Positions 25,592 to 34,152 of a DNA stretch of 64,000 nucleotides are shown here, piece by piece. Every line of letters starts with the position of its first letter. Position 1 is the stretch's first letter. Below the pieces are notes generated by a model. That model saw only the letters and a program-made list of their open reading frames with translations, was not told the origin of the DNA and did not search any database. The DNA comes from an uncultured Acetatifactor sp. (GTDB lineage Bacteria; Bacillota; Clostridia; Lachnospirales; Lachnospiraceae). Location of the stretch: contig CAJUIA010000007.1 of the NCBI GenBank assembly GCA_910586485.1, forward strand, positions 62,001 through 126,000, given 5' to 3'. The position numbers and the translations under genes are program-made.

Positions 25592-26008
25592 TTATTTTGT
25601 TAAATCTTCAGCTTCTATTTGTTTCCCGTCCCTCCAAATCCGCTCCAGGTCATAAAGCAGTCTGTTTTCCCGGTCAAAAATATGAACGATCACATCACCG
25701 AAATCCATTAAAATCCAGTTTGCCGTATCATAGCCTTCAATCTGCTTCACCGCGCTTCCGGCTCTTCCCAATTTCTCTTCCACATTGTCACAAAGAGCCT
25801 GTATCTGACTGCGGTTGTTTCCGCCTGCGATAATAAAATAATCGGCAATCACGGAAACCTCACTGATGTCAATTACCCGAATATCCTCTGCCTTTTTGTC
25901 TTCCATCGCTTCGATTGCCAGTCTTGCTATTTGTGCGGACTTTTCTTTTGTTTTATTTTCATTTTCCATATTTTTATTTTCCATGCTTTCATTTTCCATG
26001 CTTTCCAT
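25592..26008 (-). CDS. rsfS: ribosomal silencing factor RsfS
   Basis: 138 residues. RsfS binds L14 of the large subunit and blocks subunit joining under starvation. Signatures are VSVIADYFIIAGGNNRSQIQ and DTANWILMDFGDVIVHIF. The first 20 residues are an unusual Met-Glu-Asn repeat (MESMENESMENKNMENENK) absent from typical members. The start is clear (AAAGGAG seven bases before ATG), so the repeat is translated. It is the last gene of the rplU-obgE operon, 15 bases after yqeK. Confidence 0.95.
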   Translation of the reverse strand: MESMENESMENKNMENENKTKEKSAQIARLAIEAMEDKKAEDIRVIDISEVSVIADYFIIAGGNNRSQIQALCDNVEEKLGRAGSAVKQIEGYDTANWILMDFGDVIVHIFDRENRLLYDLERIWRDGKQIEAEDLTK

Positions 26009-26023
26009 AAATTCTCCTTTTGC

Positions 26024-26614
26024 TTAGTCGGAATGCCGACCATCCAAATAATAGCGGTAAACTCTTTCCGTCATAGGATCCGTCTCGCCGCCTGTTTTTT
26101 TAAGATGCGCCAGCGTATCCTCCAGAATTCGCAGCACCGCTCCATCCAGATCCATAAAAGCAAGCTGCCGTATCTCCGGTAAGTTAGGTGCATGCCTTCT
26201 GCCCGGTTCAATATAATCCGCCACAAAAATAATCTTCTCTAAAAGAGTCATTCCTTCCCGGCCGGTGGTATGATAACGGATAGCGTTCAAAATTTCCGGT
26301 TTATCTGATACATTATATTCGGTCTCTGACAGATAAGCTCCGACTTTTGCATGCAGCAAAAACGGATTACGCCGTTCCACCTCCGATACGGGTATACCAT
26401 GCTTCTCACAGAGCTTTAAGCGTTCCTTATCCGAAAGACATTTTGCGCAGTCATGCAGTACTCCCGCCACTTGGGCATCTGCAACGGATGCCCCATATCT
26501 CATGGCCAGAGCTGCCGCTGTAAATTCCACCCCCAGCGTATGCTCGAAACGCTTGGGATCTTGAACCTTCTTCACCTTTTGTCTGAGCTTACTTAAAAAT
26601 TTTGCATCCTCCAA
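26024..26614 (-). CDS. yqeK: YqeK, HD-domain bis(5'-nucleosyl)-tetraphosphatase
   Basis: 196 residues, starting at a TTG eight bases after GGAGG. The HD motif is present: H in RFEHTLGV, then LHDCAKCL, and further His residues in LHAKVGAYL and RYHTTGR. Family members cleave Ap4A symmetrically. In most Firmicutes nadD sits directly upstream; here only 38 bases separate yqeK from yhbY, so nadD is absent from the operon. Confidence 0.92.
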   Translation of the reverse strand: MEDAKFLSKLRQKVKKVQDPKRFEHTLGVEFTAAALAMRYGASVADAQVAGVLHDCAKCLSDKERLKLCEKHGIPVSEVERRNPFLLHAKVGAYLSETEYNVSDKPEILNAIRYHTTGREGMTLLEKIIFVADYIEPGRRHAPNLPEIRQLAFMDLDGAVLRILEDTLAHLKKTGGETDPMTERVYRYYLDGRHSD

Positions 26615-26652
26615 GATGATTTCCTCCCTGCCCCAGCTGATCCTTAAGACAC

Positions 26653-26949
26653 TTATTTGGCTTTTGGCAGCTCAATCTTGGGCTTGTCCCTGTCCGGCTT
26701 ATAGAGAACGATCTTTTTTCCTATGACCTGAACAACCTGGGAATGGGTTCTCTCCGCAATTACCTGCGCAATCTCCCCTGGGTCATCCGTACAGTTCTTT
26801 AAAACTCCGATCTTAATCAACTCATTGTTGTTAAATGCCTCTCCCACCGCCGCCGTCAGCTCCGGTGTCAGGCTGGACTTCCCCACCTGAAAAATTGGAT
26901 TTAAATCACTGGCAAGACTTTTCAGATAGGCACGCTGTTTACTTGTCAT
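26653..26949 (-). CDS. yhbY: YhbY, CRM-domain RNA-binding protein
   Basis: 98 residues from MTSKQRAYLKS, preceded by GCGAGGG. The CRM-domain signature VGKSSLTPELTAAVGEAFNN and the RNA-binding IGVLKNC region are intact. YhbY associates with pre-50S particles. It lies between obgE and yqeK. Confidence 0.95.
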   Translation of the reverse strand: MTSKQRAYLKSLASDLNPIFQVGKSSLTPELTAAVGEAFNNNELIKIGVLKNCTDDPGEIAQVIAERTHSQVVQVIGKKIVLYKPDRDKPKIELPKAK

Positions 26950-26963
26950 GTTCCCTCGCATTC

Positions 26964-26979
26964 TGCCGCATGAGCGGCA
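26964..26979. repeat. small palindrome between obgE and yhbY
   Basis: TGCCGC (26964-26969) and GCGGCA (26974-26979), 4-base loop, just upstream of the yhbY ribosome site. It could modulate yhbY translation. Confidence 0.35.
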
Positions 26980-26982
26980 CTC

Positions 26983-28275
26983 CTATTTATAGTAATCAAA
27001 CTTTAAACCATACATACGGACGGTATCCCCGTCCTGAATTCCCAGATCCTCCAGCTGTGTCAAAATTCCTGTATCCTTCAGAAACTTCTGAAAAAAGGAA
27101 AAGCCTTTTTCGCTGTCCAAATTGGTATAGCCCAGCATTTTCTCAATTTTGGGGCCTTCTACTACATACTCGTCCTCATCCGGATCATAAACCACGCTGC
27201 AGGAACTGTCGGAATCTGCAGCTGCCTCCTGCTCCGGAAAATATTCCTGCTCAAAAACGGTAATTTCTTCTCCCAGCCCTTCCAGCATTTCATTCACGTG
27301 ATACAGCAGCTCCTTAACCCCCTGGCCGCTGACGGCACTGATGGGATAAACCGGGATACCCTTTGGCTCGAATTCTTCCCTGATCCGGCTTATGGGATCT
27401 ATTTCCGGGTCGCAGATCACATCAATTTTATTTGCCGCAATGACCTGCGGCCTCTTGGCCACATCGGGATCATACGCCTCCAGCTCCCTGTTGATCGCAT
27501 ATATATCCGCCACAGGATCCCGTCCCTCCGTACCGGCTGCATCCACAATATGGATAATAACCTTTGTGCGTTCAATATGGCGCAGAAACTCATGCCCCAA
27601 GCCAACGCCTTCGGAAGCCCCTTCGATCAGTCCGGGAATATCTGCAATCACAAAGCCTCCGGTGCCTTCCAGATCCACTACGCCCAGATTGGGATTCAAG
27701 GTTGTAAAATGGTAATTTGCAATTTTGGGGCGGGCATTGCTCACACGGGAAAGAAAAGTGGATTTCCCTACATTAGGAAAACCTACCAGGCCCACATCAG
27801 CAATCACCTTCAGCTCCAACAGCAGCTCCAGCTCCTTTGCCGGCTGTCCTGGCTGTGCATATTTTGGTGCCTGCATGGTACTGGTGGCATAATGCTGATT
27901 ACCGTTGCCGCCCCTGCCGCCCTTTAACAATACCACACGCCTGTTTTCGCCGGACATATCCACAATGATGCTGCCACTTTCTGCTTCCCGAATAACCGTT
28001 CCCTGAGGGACCTTCAAGGTAATATCCCCGCCGTCCTTGCCGCGGCAGTTCCTTTTACTTCCCGGCTCGCCGTCTCCTGCCTTGTACTTTCGTACGTTTC
28101 TGAAGTCGATCAGGGTGTTCAATCCTTCATCCACTTCAAATATAACATCCCCGCCACGTCCGCCGTCTCCGCCGTCCGGACCGCCGGCAGGCACATATTT
28201 TTCACGCCGAAAGGAAACGTAACCGTCGCCCCCTTTTCCGCTTCTCACATAAATTCTGGCTCTGTCTGCAAACAT
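26983..28275 (-). CDS. obgE: ObgE GTPase, 50S assembly factor
   Basis: 430 residues. The Gly-rich Obg domain occupies 1-158 (GGDGGRGGDVIFEVDEG). The G domain follows, with G1 GFPNVGKST, G3 DIPG and G4 NKID. The OCT C-terminal domain spans about 345-430, ending QDGDTVRMYGLKFDYY. Obg proteins link ribosome maturation to GTP and ppGpp levels. A hairpin separates it from rpmA. Confidence 0.98.
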   Translation of the reverse strand: MFADRARIYVRSGKGGDGYVSFRREKYVPAGGPDGGDGGRGGDVIFEVDEGLNTLIDFRNVRKYKAGDGEPGSKRNCRGKDGGDITLKVPQGTVIREAESGSIIVDMSGENRRVVLLKGGRGGNGNQHYATSTMQAPKYAQPGQPAKELELLLELKVIADVGLVGFPNVGKSTFLSRVSNARPKIANYHFTTLNPNLGVVDLEGTGGFVIADIPGLIEGASEGVGLGHEFLRHIERTKVIIHIVDAAGTEGRDPVADIYAINRELEAYDPDVAKRPQVIAANKIDVICDPEIDPISRIREEFEPKGIPVYPISAVSGQGVKELLYHVNEMLEGLGEEITVFEQEYFPEQEAAADSDSSCSVVYDPDEDEYVVEGPKIEKMLGYTNLDSEKGFSFFQKFLKDTGILTQLEDLGIQDGDTVRMYGLKFDYYK

Positions 28276-28300
28276 AATAACTCTCTTTCATAGTAAATAA

Positions 28301-28328
28301 GGACTTCAAACTTTTCGGTTTGAAGTCC
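28301..28328 (-). terminator. hairpin between rpmA and obgE
   Basis: Perfect 11-base arms GGACTTCAAAC (28301-28311) and GTTTGAAGTCC (28318-28328), 6-base loop. On the minus strand it is followed by TTATTTACT, a weak T-rich tail. It may partly terminate after rpmA, lowering obgE expression relative to ribosomal genes. Confidence 0.6.
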
Positions 28329-28339
28329 CTGCTCTCGGA

Positions 28340-28624
28340 TCACTGCTCTTTCGGATAAACAGAAGCCTGCTTTCTGTCTCTTCCCTTTCTCTCAAAACGA
28401 AGAACTCCGTCAACTAATGCAAACAGAGTATCGTCTCCGCCGATCCCAACATTAACGCCAGGGTGAATCCTGGTTCCACGCTGTCTGTAAAGAATGTTTC
28501 CCGCCTTTACAAACTGTCCGTCAGCTCTCTTCGCACCTAATCTTTTTGATTCCGAGTCTCTGCCGTTCTTGGACGAGCCGACACCCTTTTTATGAGCGAA
28601 TAATTGAAGGTTCATATTCAACAT
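28340..28624 (-). CDS. rpmA: ribosomal protein L27 precursor
   Basis: 94 residues. The N-terminus MLNMNLQLFAHKKGVGSSKN contains the Firmicute leader removed by Prp after the Phe of LQLF, so mature L27 begins AHKKG. The rest is a standard L27 with the basic GRDSESKRLGAKR motif. It begins three bases after the prp stop. Confidence 0.98.
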   Translation of the reverse strand: MLNMNLQLFAHKKGVGSSKNGRDSESKRLGAKRADGQFVKAGNILYRQRGTRIHPGVNVGIGGDDTLFALVDGVLRFERKGRDRKQASVYPKEQ

Positions 28625-28627
28625 GGT

Positions 28628-28960
28628 CTACACCTCCTCGAATTTTACTTGTAAATACCTGTCACCGTACTCCCTGCTTATGTTTTCAAGAGAAAATATC
28701 ATAGAATCCATTAAAAATGAAGACTTTTCCTGTAAAACACTCTCGAAATCACATTTAAGAAAGCCTGTCTCTTCATTCTGAATCGTTCTCAGCTTTTCTC
28801 CGGCCAGCTTCTCCAGAGAATTGACTGTTCCGATGGTCAACGCCGAAACTGCCGCGCACAATATGTCTGGCTTGCCCTTTTTTGCATATTCCGCATGTCC
28901 CATACAGTAAAACCCTCTGTATAAGCCCTTTTGGTCTTTACAAATTACTACGGCTATCAT
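28628..28960 (-). CDS. prp: Prp cysteine protease (YsxB/DUF464), L27 maturation
   Basis: 110 residues. Catalytic His in GHAEYAKKG and Cys in DILCAAVSAL, the two conserved residues of Prp. It removes the L27 leader, and its gene lies between rplU and rpmA as in most Firmicutes. Its start overlaps the rplU stop (ATGA). Confidence 0.95.
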   Translation of the reverse strand: MIAVVICKDQKGLYRGFYCMGHAEYAKKGKPDILCAAVSALTIGTVNSLEKLAGEKLRTIQNEETGFLKCDFESVLQEKSSFLMDSMIFSLENISREYGDRYLQVKFEEV

Positions 28961-29265
28961 TTTGCGTTGATTTTGTCGATCTTAACCTGTGTGTATGCTT
29001 GCCTGTGACCGTTCTTTTTATGGTATCCGGTTTTGCTCTTGTATTTATATACAATAACCTTCTTACCTCTTCCCTGCTCCATAACGGTAGCGGACACGGT
29101 TGCACCTGCAACATCCCCGCCTACCTTGAGGGTTCCGTCACTTACTGCGATCACATGGTCAAAGGAAACAGTATTTCCGGGCTCTACATCCAGCTTTTCA
29201 ACCTTAATGACATCCCCCTCGGAAACCTTGTACTGTTTTCCGCCTGTTGCAATAATTGCGTACAT
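28957..29265 (-). CDS. rplU: ribosomal protein L21
   Basis: 102 residues from MYAIIATGGKQYKV, preceded by AGGAGGTG; the open frame extends upstream into the leader and should not be used. The C-terminal KTGYHKKNGHRQAYTQVKI is standard. It is the first gene of the operon. In related Clostridia rng usually lies immediately upstream; here its place is taken by a long leader and an unrelated gene cluster. Confidence 0.98.
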   Translation of the reverse strand: MYAIIATGGKQYKVSEGDVIKVEKLDVEPGNTVSFDHVIAVSDGTLKVGGDVAGATVSATVMEQGRGKKVIVYKYKSKTGYHKKNGHRQAYTQVKIDKINAK

Positions 29266-29375
29266 AATAAGGCACCTCCTATTCATGACTGCAAAGACTT
29301 TAAAAGTCACTGCTCGTCTTACTCGCTGGCTTTGGTGGCAGATATTCTGCACTTATACCGAGCCATGCGGCATAC
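29266..29375 (-). ncRNA. L21 leader-type 5' UTR
   Basis: About 110 bases lie between the predicted transcription start near 29375 and the rplU ATG. Position and length match the L21 leader element known upstream of rplU in Firmicutes, thought to give feedback control. I did not fold the sequence against the family model, so the assignment rests on context. Confidence 0.45.
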
Positions 29376-29381
29376 CGTAGT

Positions 29382-29410
29382 ATAATAGCATAAGGCGCCT
29401 TAAATGTCAA
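29382..29410 (-). promoter_or_regulatory. strong promoter of the rplU operon
   Basis: On the minus strand TTGACA (29410-29405), 17-base spacer, TATTAT (29387-29382). It is followed by the long leader before rplU. Confidence 0.75.
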
Positions 29411-29469
29411 CTATGAAATTTTTCCAAACTGTTACTCGCCGTCAGGTTGTCGAAAGTGCGAACGGTTAC

Positions 29470-30093
29470 CTATTGTTTCTTTTCAAAATCCTCAATATAC
29501 TGTACAATCAGTTTTACGGTGCCCTCCACCCCCAGCACACTGCTGTTAATGCAGAGATCATAACTGTCCGCACGGCCCCATTTCTTGGATGAATAATAAT
29601 TGTAATAGCTCTGGCGCTGCTTATCTTTCTTGATGATCATATCCTTTGCCTTAGCCTCGGTCAGATCATACCTTTCCATAATACGCTTAACCTTTGTCTC
29701 ACTGTCACCATAGATAAACAGCTTTACCACATTGGTGTAATCAGCCAGAGCGTAATCTGCACAGCGGCCCACGATCACGCAGGGTCCCTCATCGGCAATT
29801 TTTTTAATGGTATCAAACTGCGCCAGAAAAACCTTGTGACTGATAGGCATATCCACAAAAGAGGACGCATTATAACCAAAGGAATACGTATCCATCACCA
29901 GATTGTACAGGAACGAATTTGTGGGACGCTCATCATGATTCTGAATCATTTCCTCACAGAAGCCGCTCTCCTTGGCCGCTCTGCTTAAAAGCTCCTTGTC
30001 ATAGCACTTAATGCCGAAATATTCGGCTACCTTTTCGCCGATCTCCCGGCCTGCGGAACCGAATTGTCTCCCGATCGTGATCACTGTATTCAT
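29470..30093 (-). CDS. cytidylate kinase-like family protein
   Basis: 207 residues. It starts MNTVITIGRQFGSAGREIGE, a P-loop variant typical of the cytidylate-kinase-like AAA group, followed by YDKELLSRAAKESG and CVIVGRCADYAL. It lacks the substrate-binding insert of Cmk and is unlikely to be the housekeeping enzyme. Substrate unknown. A gap of about 110 bases separates it from the RluD-like gene. Confidence 0.85.
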   Translation of the reverse strand: MNTVITIGRQFGSAGREIGEKVAEYFGIKCYDKELLSRAAKESGFCEEMIQNHDERPTNSFLYNLVMDTYSFGYNASSFVDMPISHKVFLAQFDTIKKIADEGPCVIVGRCADYALADYTNVVKLFIYGDSETKVKRIMERYDLTEAKAKDMIIKKDKQRQSYYNYYSSKKWGRADSYDLCINSSVLGVEGTVKLIVQYIEDFEKKQ

Positions 30094-30201
30094 TTTGCCT
30101 ACCTCTCTTCCGCCTATAGTCTTTCAGAACAAGCTTTGTTCCTTCAGCTGATTTTAGATAAGTTTATTATACACCATATTGCCGTTTTACACAAGATAAC
30201 A

Positions 30202-31116
30202 TCACGCCATTGTATCCAGTAAATGTATAAAATAATCCGGAAGAGGTGCATTTACTTCTATATATTCCCCTGTAGCAGGATGCCGAAATCCTAATATTCG
30301 GGCATGCAGGGTCTGGCCTTGCAGTCGATAATGGCATTTCCGGCTGCCTGCATATAAGTCATCGCCTAAGAGAGGATGCCCGATGCTTGCCATATGAACG
30401 CGAATCTGATGGGTCCGCCCCGTTTCCAGGGTACATTCAATATAGCTGTACTCCCTGAAACGCCGTAATACTCTGTAGTGAGTCACGGCACGCTTTCCGT
30501 TTCGCTCATTGACTGCCATCTTCTTGCGTTCCGCGGGATCCCTGCCAATGGGTCTGTCAATTATGCCCTGATCCTCCTTCAGCACGCCGTAGCAGATCGC
30601 TTCATAACGTCTGGTAACGGAATGCTCCTTAAGCTGCTCCGCAACGGACCTGTGGGCAGCATCATTTTTACAGACAATCAGAGACCCCGTGGTATCCATA
30701 TCTATACGATGGACAATACCGGGACGCATTACCCCATTGATACCGGACAGACTGCCTCCGCAGTGGTACATCAGAGCGTTGACCAATGTACCGCTATAGT
30801 GCCCTGCAGCCGGATGTACCACCATCCCTTTGGGCTTATTGACCACGATTACGTCCGCATCCTCATATAAAATATCCAAGGGGATATTTTCCGGCAAAAT
30901 CTCAGGCTCTACTGCTGTCGGCAGTTCAAATTCTATCAGATCCTCCTGCTTCACCTTATAGCTGGCTTTTGCGGCAATGCCGTTGACCTTAACATTCCCT
31001 TCAAGGATCATTTTCTGGATATAAGAGCGCGAAAGCGAATCCGTCAACAGTGCAAGACATTTATCCAGCCTCTCGTCCTCTTCCCCCGCCGAAGCCTCAA
31101 ACACGAATCTGTCCAT
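30202..31116 (-). CDS. RluA/RluD-family pseudouridine synthase
   Basis: 304 residues. An S4 RNA-binding domain at about 13-75 (RLDKCLALLTDSLSRSYIQK) precedes the catalytic domain with HRIDMDTTGSL, whose Asp is the catalytic residue, and TGRTHQIRVH near the end. RluD-type enzymes modify helix 69 of 23S rRNA. The lspA-rluD adjacency is common in Firmicutes. Confidence 0.93.
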   Translation of the reverse strand: MDRFVFEASAGEEDERLDKCLALLTDSLSRSYIQKMILEGNVKVNGIAAKASYKVKQEDLIEFELPTAVEPEILPENIPLDILYEDADVIVVNKPKGMVVHPAAGHYSGTLVNALMYHCGGSLSGINGVMRPGIVHRIDMDTTGSLIVCKNDAAHRSVAEQLKEHSVTRRYEAICYGVLKEDQGIIDRPIGRDPAERKKMAVNERNGKRAVTHYRVLRRFREYSYIECTLETGRTHQIRVHMASIGHPLLGDDLYAGSRKCHYRLQGQTLHARILGFRHPATGEYIEVNAPLPDYFIHLLDTMA

Positions 31117-31124
31117 AGTATCTT

Positions 31125-31667
31125 TTACTTCATTTCCCTGTATTTGTTCTGCTTGAAATTCAGAAATTCCAGGTCCTTCTCCTTATATACAAACAAAAAC
31201 AGAATAAACAGAATGATAACCGAGCTCACAATATAGCAGTCAGCCACATTAAAAACCGGAAAATTAATTAACACAAAAGAGATAAAATCCACCACATAAT
31301 CAAACCGGAAACGATCTATCATATTTCCGATACCGCCTGCAATCACCGCCGAAAGCAGAATATGAACGACTCTGAATTTCTTTTCCACCGGCAGCTTAAA
31401 CAGGAAGAATAAAATCACCCCCAGAAAAACAATTCCGATGAATAAAATAAAAAATTTCTGGTTCTGCAGCATTCCAAAGGCAGACCCTCTATTCTCCAGA
31501 TAATTCAGCTCCAGCACTCCCTTAATCAGAACCTTAGCCGGATTATCCTTCAGCCGCTGAATAGCCAGATATTTAGTAAACTGATCCATCGTCAGCAGCA
31601 CTGCCGCCACTAACGCGTCAATCAGCAGCATGATTACTTTTGTACGCTTTTGCTTCTTTTTATTCAT
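31125..31667 (-). CDS. lspA: signal peptidase II (prolipoprotein)
   Basis: 180 residues from MNKKKQKR, preceded by AGAGG; upstream ATG codons sit too close to that site. Four hydrophobic segments; catalytic Asp residues in GGIGNMIDRFRFDYVVDF and FNVADCYI. It cleaves lipoprotein signal peptides after diacylglyceryl transfer, so it processes the several lipoproteins encoded in this window. The start overlaps the aroB stop by eight bases. Confidence 0.96.
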   Translation of the reverse strand: MNKKKQKRTKVIMLLIDALVAAVLLTMDQFTKYLAIQRLKDNPAKVLIKGVLELNYLENRGSAFGMLQNQKFFILFIGIVFLGVILFFLFKLPVEKKFRVVHILLSAVIAGGIGNMIDRFRFDYVVDFISFVLINFPVFNVADCYIVSSVIILFILFLFVYKEKDLEFLNFKQNKYREMK

Positions 31668-32769
31668 GTGCATCCTCTTCGCTGAAATAGATTTCATTGA
31701 TTGCCGCCAGCAGTTCTTCGTCCGTCACTGTGTGATCCAGCACAGCCTTACCGATTTTCTTCAGCAGCACAAATTTAATCTTTCCTGACTCCATTTTTTT
31801 ATCAGACTTTGTAAGCCTCAATACCTCTTCGGGGTCAATTCCTTCTACCGAAATGGGGAGATTAAAGGGAACAAACATATCTCTGATTTCATAATACTCT
31901 TCCATGGACAAAAGCTCCCGCTTCCAGGAAATATAAGCCGCCGCCACCGCGCCCAGAGCCACACATTCTCCATGAAGCAGTTCAAAATGTTTTGCTTTTT
32001 CAATAGCATGGCCTATGGTATGCCCAAAGTTTAGCAACGCCCGCTCTCCCTGTTCCTCAGGGTCCTTCTCCACCACCAGCTTTTTCACCGTACAGCTGCG
32101 CATCAACATTTCCTGAAGCACCTTCATGTCCCGTTCACAGATCTCATACATGTTTTCAATGAGCCATTCATAAAACGAAGCATCTTTAATCAGACCATGC
32201 TTCATCACCTCTGCAAAACCGGAAAAAAACTGTCTGTCCTCCAAAGTAGCCAATACCTCCTGATTCATATACACAAGCCTTGGCATTTTGAAAGCACCAA
32301 CCATATTCTTATATCCGTCAAAATCCACACCGGTTTTTCCGCCGATGCTGCTGTCAGCCTGAGCCAGCAATGTGGTCGGCAGCTGTACAAAATCAATTCC
32401 CCGCAAATAAGTTGCGGCAATAAACCCTGTCGTATCCCCGACAACGCCGCCTCCTAAAGCAATCAGTATATCTTTTCTGTCAAATTCCTCCTGAATCAGA
32501 AACTTATATGCCCCCCTGACCGTGTCAAGTGTTTTATTTTCTTCGCCGCAGGGAAACACATACTTTACCGCCTTCAGACAATTCCCCTGCAGCAGCTCCA
32601 GCACTTTGCTTCCATAAATTTCATCCACTTTAGAATCTGTAATAATACAAATTCTCTTGTTTTTCATTTCCAGGCTCTCCAGCTCCGGCACCAGCTCATC
32701 AAAGCTTAAAGTAAATACAAGATCATAGCAGGGCTTTCTGTTATATAAAATCGGTATTCTCTCTGACAT
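31660..32769 (-). CDS. aroB: 3-dehydroquinate synthase
   Basis: 369 residues from MSERIPILYN, preceded by GAGGGAG. Signatures are ALGGGVVGDTTGFIAATYLRGI (NAD binding), QADSSIGGKTGVD and LLNFGHTIGHAIE with the zinc ligands. It catalyses the second shikimate step. It lies between sepF and lspA, an association not functionally explained. Confidence 0.97.
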   Translation of the reverse strand: MSERIPILYNRKPCYDLVFTLSFDELVPELESLEMKNKRICIITDSKVDEIYGSKVLELLQGNCLKAVKYVFPCGEENKTLDTVRGAYKFLIQEEFDRKDILIALGGGVVGDTTGFIAATYLRGIDFVQLPTTLLAQADSSIGGKTGVDFDGYKNMVGAFKMPRLVYMNQEVLATLEDRQFFSGFAEVMKHGLIKDASFYEWLIENMYEICERDMKVLQEMLMRSCTVKKLVVEKDPEEQGERALLNFGHTIGHAIEKAKHFELLHGECVALGAVAAAYISWKRELLSMEEYYEIRDMFVPFNLPISVEGIDPEEVLRLTKSDKKMESGKIKFVLLKKIGKAVLDHTVTDEELLAAINEIYFSEEDAHE

Positions 32770-32800
32770 TTTCTCCCTCATCCTCTATTTCTCAAAAGGT

Positions 32801-32823
32801 AAGAGCCCGCAAAGCGGACTCTT
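32801..32823 (-). repeat. hairpin between sepF and aroB
   Basis: AAGAGCCCGC (32801-32810) and GCGGACTCTT (32814-32823), one mismatch, 3-base loop. The CCGC/GCGG core resembles other palindromes in the window. It may reduce read-through from sepF into aroB. Confidence 0.45.
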
Positions 32824-32845
32824 CATTCTTATATTTAAGCGTTCC

Positions 32846-33376
32846 TCACTGGCGGTTATTGATCGGCATCTCAAAGGAGCCGCCGAAAATATCCTGAAAG
32901 TCACCGGATATATCCACGCTTGCCGGGGTGATAATAAAAATATAATGAGAAATCTTCTGCAGGTTGCCGGAGATGGCATAGCAGGAGCCGCTGGTAAAAT
33001 CAATGATCCGCTGGGCTATATCCACATCCAGGCCTTCCAGATTCAGTACCACCGTTCGGTTGGCCAAAAGAGTTTCCGTAATCTCCCTTGCGTCCTCCAC
33101 GGAAGTAGGCTTAATCACGCAAACCTCCATGCCGGCTCCCCCCATCGCTCTTCTGGCGGCAGGCTGCTTGATGGGAGTAATCTTATTGGAGGGGGCCGCT
33201 CGCCTTGCCGCCCGTTCTTCCACATCATCCTCATCCTTCATTTTCTGAGACTGCGACTTTCTGGAAGGCGCCGCTTCTATTTCTTCATCATCATCCAGGT
33301 AATCCTCGTCGAAGTATTCATCATCATCCTCGCCGTTTAGCTTCATATAGTTCAAAAACTTATCCATTACTCCCAT
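32846..33376 (-). CDS. sepF: SepF, FtsZ-associated division protein
   Basis: 176 residues. The N-terminal amphipathic membrane-binding helix MGVMDKFLNYMKL and an acidic linker (about 15-75) lead into the SepF core: VCVIKPTSVEDAREITETLL and VDIAQRIIDFTSGSCYAISG. SepF tethers and bundles FtsZ. It is two bases from the yggS stop, a conserved Firmicute pairing. Confidence 0.96.
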   Translation of the reverse strand: MGVMDKFLNYMKLNGEDDDEYFDEDYLDDDEEIEAAPSRKSQSQKMKDEDDVEERAARRAAPSNKITPIKQPAARRAMGGAGMEVCVIKPTSVEDAREITETLLANRTVVLNLEGLDVDIAQRIIDFTSGSCYAISGNLQKISHYIFIITPASVDISGDFQDIFGGSFEMPINNRQ

Positions 33377-33378
33377 AT

Positions 33379-34074
33379 TTATAATACCATGCCTTTCCGC
33401 TCACCAAAGATTCCGGTTCCGACTCTCACATAGGTTGCGCCCTCTTCCACGGCAACGGAGTAATCACCTGTCATTCCCATGGACAGCACATTCATATTAA
33501 CATTATCAATGTTTTTATCGTATATGTCAACAGACAATTCCTTCAACCGCTTAAAATATATGCGATTTTCTTCCGGATCTTCAACATACGGTGCAATCGT
33601 CATCAAACCCTCCACCTGAATCCCTGGAAGCTTTGCTGCCGCTTCGGCCAGTCCGCAAGCCTCTTTGACCGTTACGCCAAACTTACTTTCCTCCTCCGCT
33701 ACATTTACCTCCAGAAGGATTTTTACCGTCACCTGCCGCTTCACGGCCTCTCTGCTGATTTCCCTTGCCAGCTCCAGAGAATCCACGCTGTGAATCATCC
33801 AGACCTTTCCCACAATATACTTTACCTTATTCCGCTGCAGATGTCCGATCATATGCCAGCGGATGTCCTCCGGCAGAACGGGCATCTTTTCCATCAGCTC
33901 CTGAACTCTGTTTTCCCCAAAGTCCCGGATCCCCGCATTATAGGCTTCTTCCAGCATCTCCACCGGCTTTGTTTTACTGACTGCAATTAAGTGCACCTGA
34001 CTGCAGTCCCGGCCGGCTCTTTTGCACGCTTCCTCAATTTTCTTCTCCACAAGCTCTATATTTTCCCGAATCAT
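33379..34074 (-). CDS. YggS/YlmE family PLP-binding protein
   Basis: 231 residues. The PLP lysine lies in HLIAVSKTKPVE; NRVQELMEK, WHMIGHLQRNKVKYIV and MGMTGDYSVAVEEGATYVRVGTGIFG complete the family pattern. It handles free PLP homeostasis rather than a known reaction. Upstream of sepF as in many Gram-positives. Confidence 0.95.
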   Translation of the reverse strand: MIRENIELVEKKIEEACKRAGRDCSQVHLIAVSKTKPVEMLEEAYNAGIRDFGENRVQELMEKMPVLPEDIRWHMIGHLQRNKVKYIVGKVWMIHSVDSLELAREISREAVKRQVTVKILLEVNVAEEESKFGVTVKEACGLAEAAAKLPGIQVEGLMTIAPYVEDPEENRIYFKRLKELSVDIYDKNIDNVNMNVLSMGMTGDYSVAVEEGATYVRVGTGIFGERKGMVL

Positions 34075-34152
34075 CCGCCATTTCTCCCGTTTCTGTTTTT
34101 TAGTACAATTTTCCTTATATTCCCGCTCTTTATAATACGTTTCTGCCCAAAA

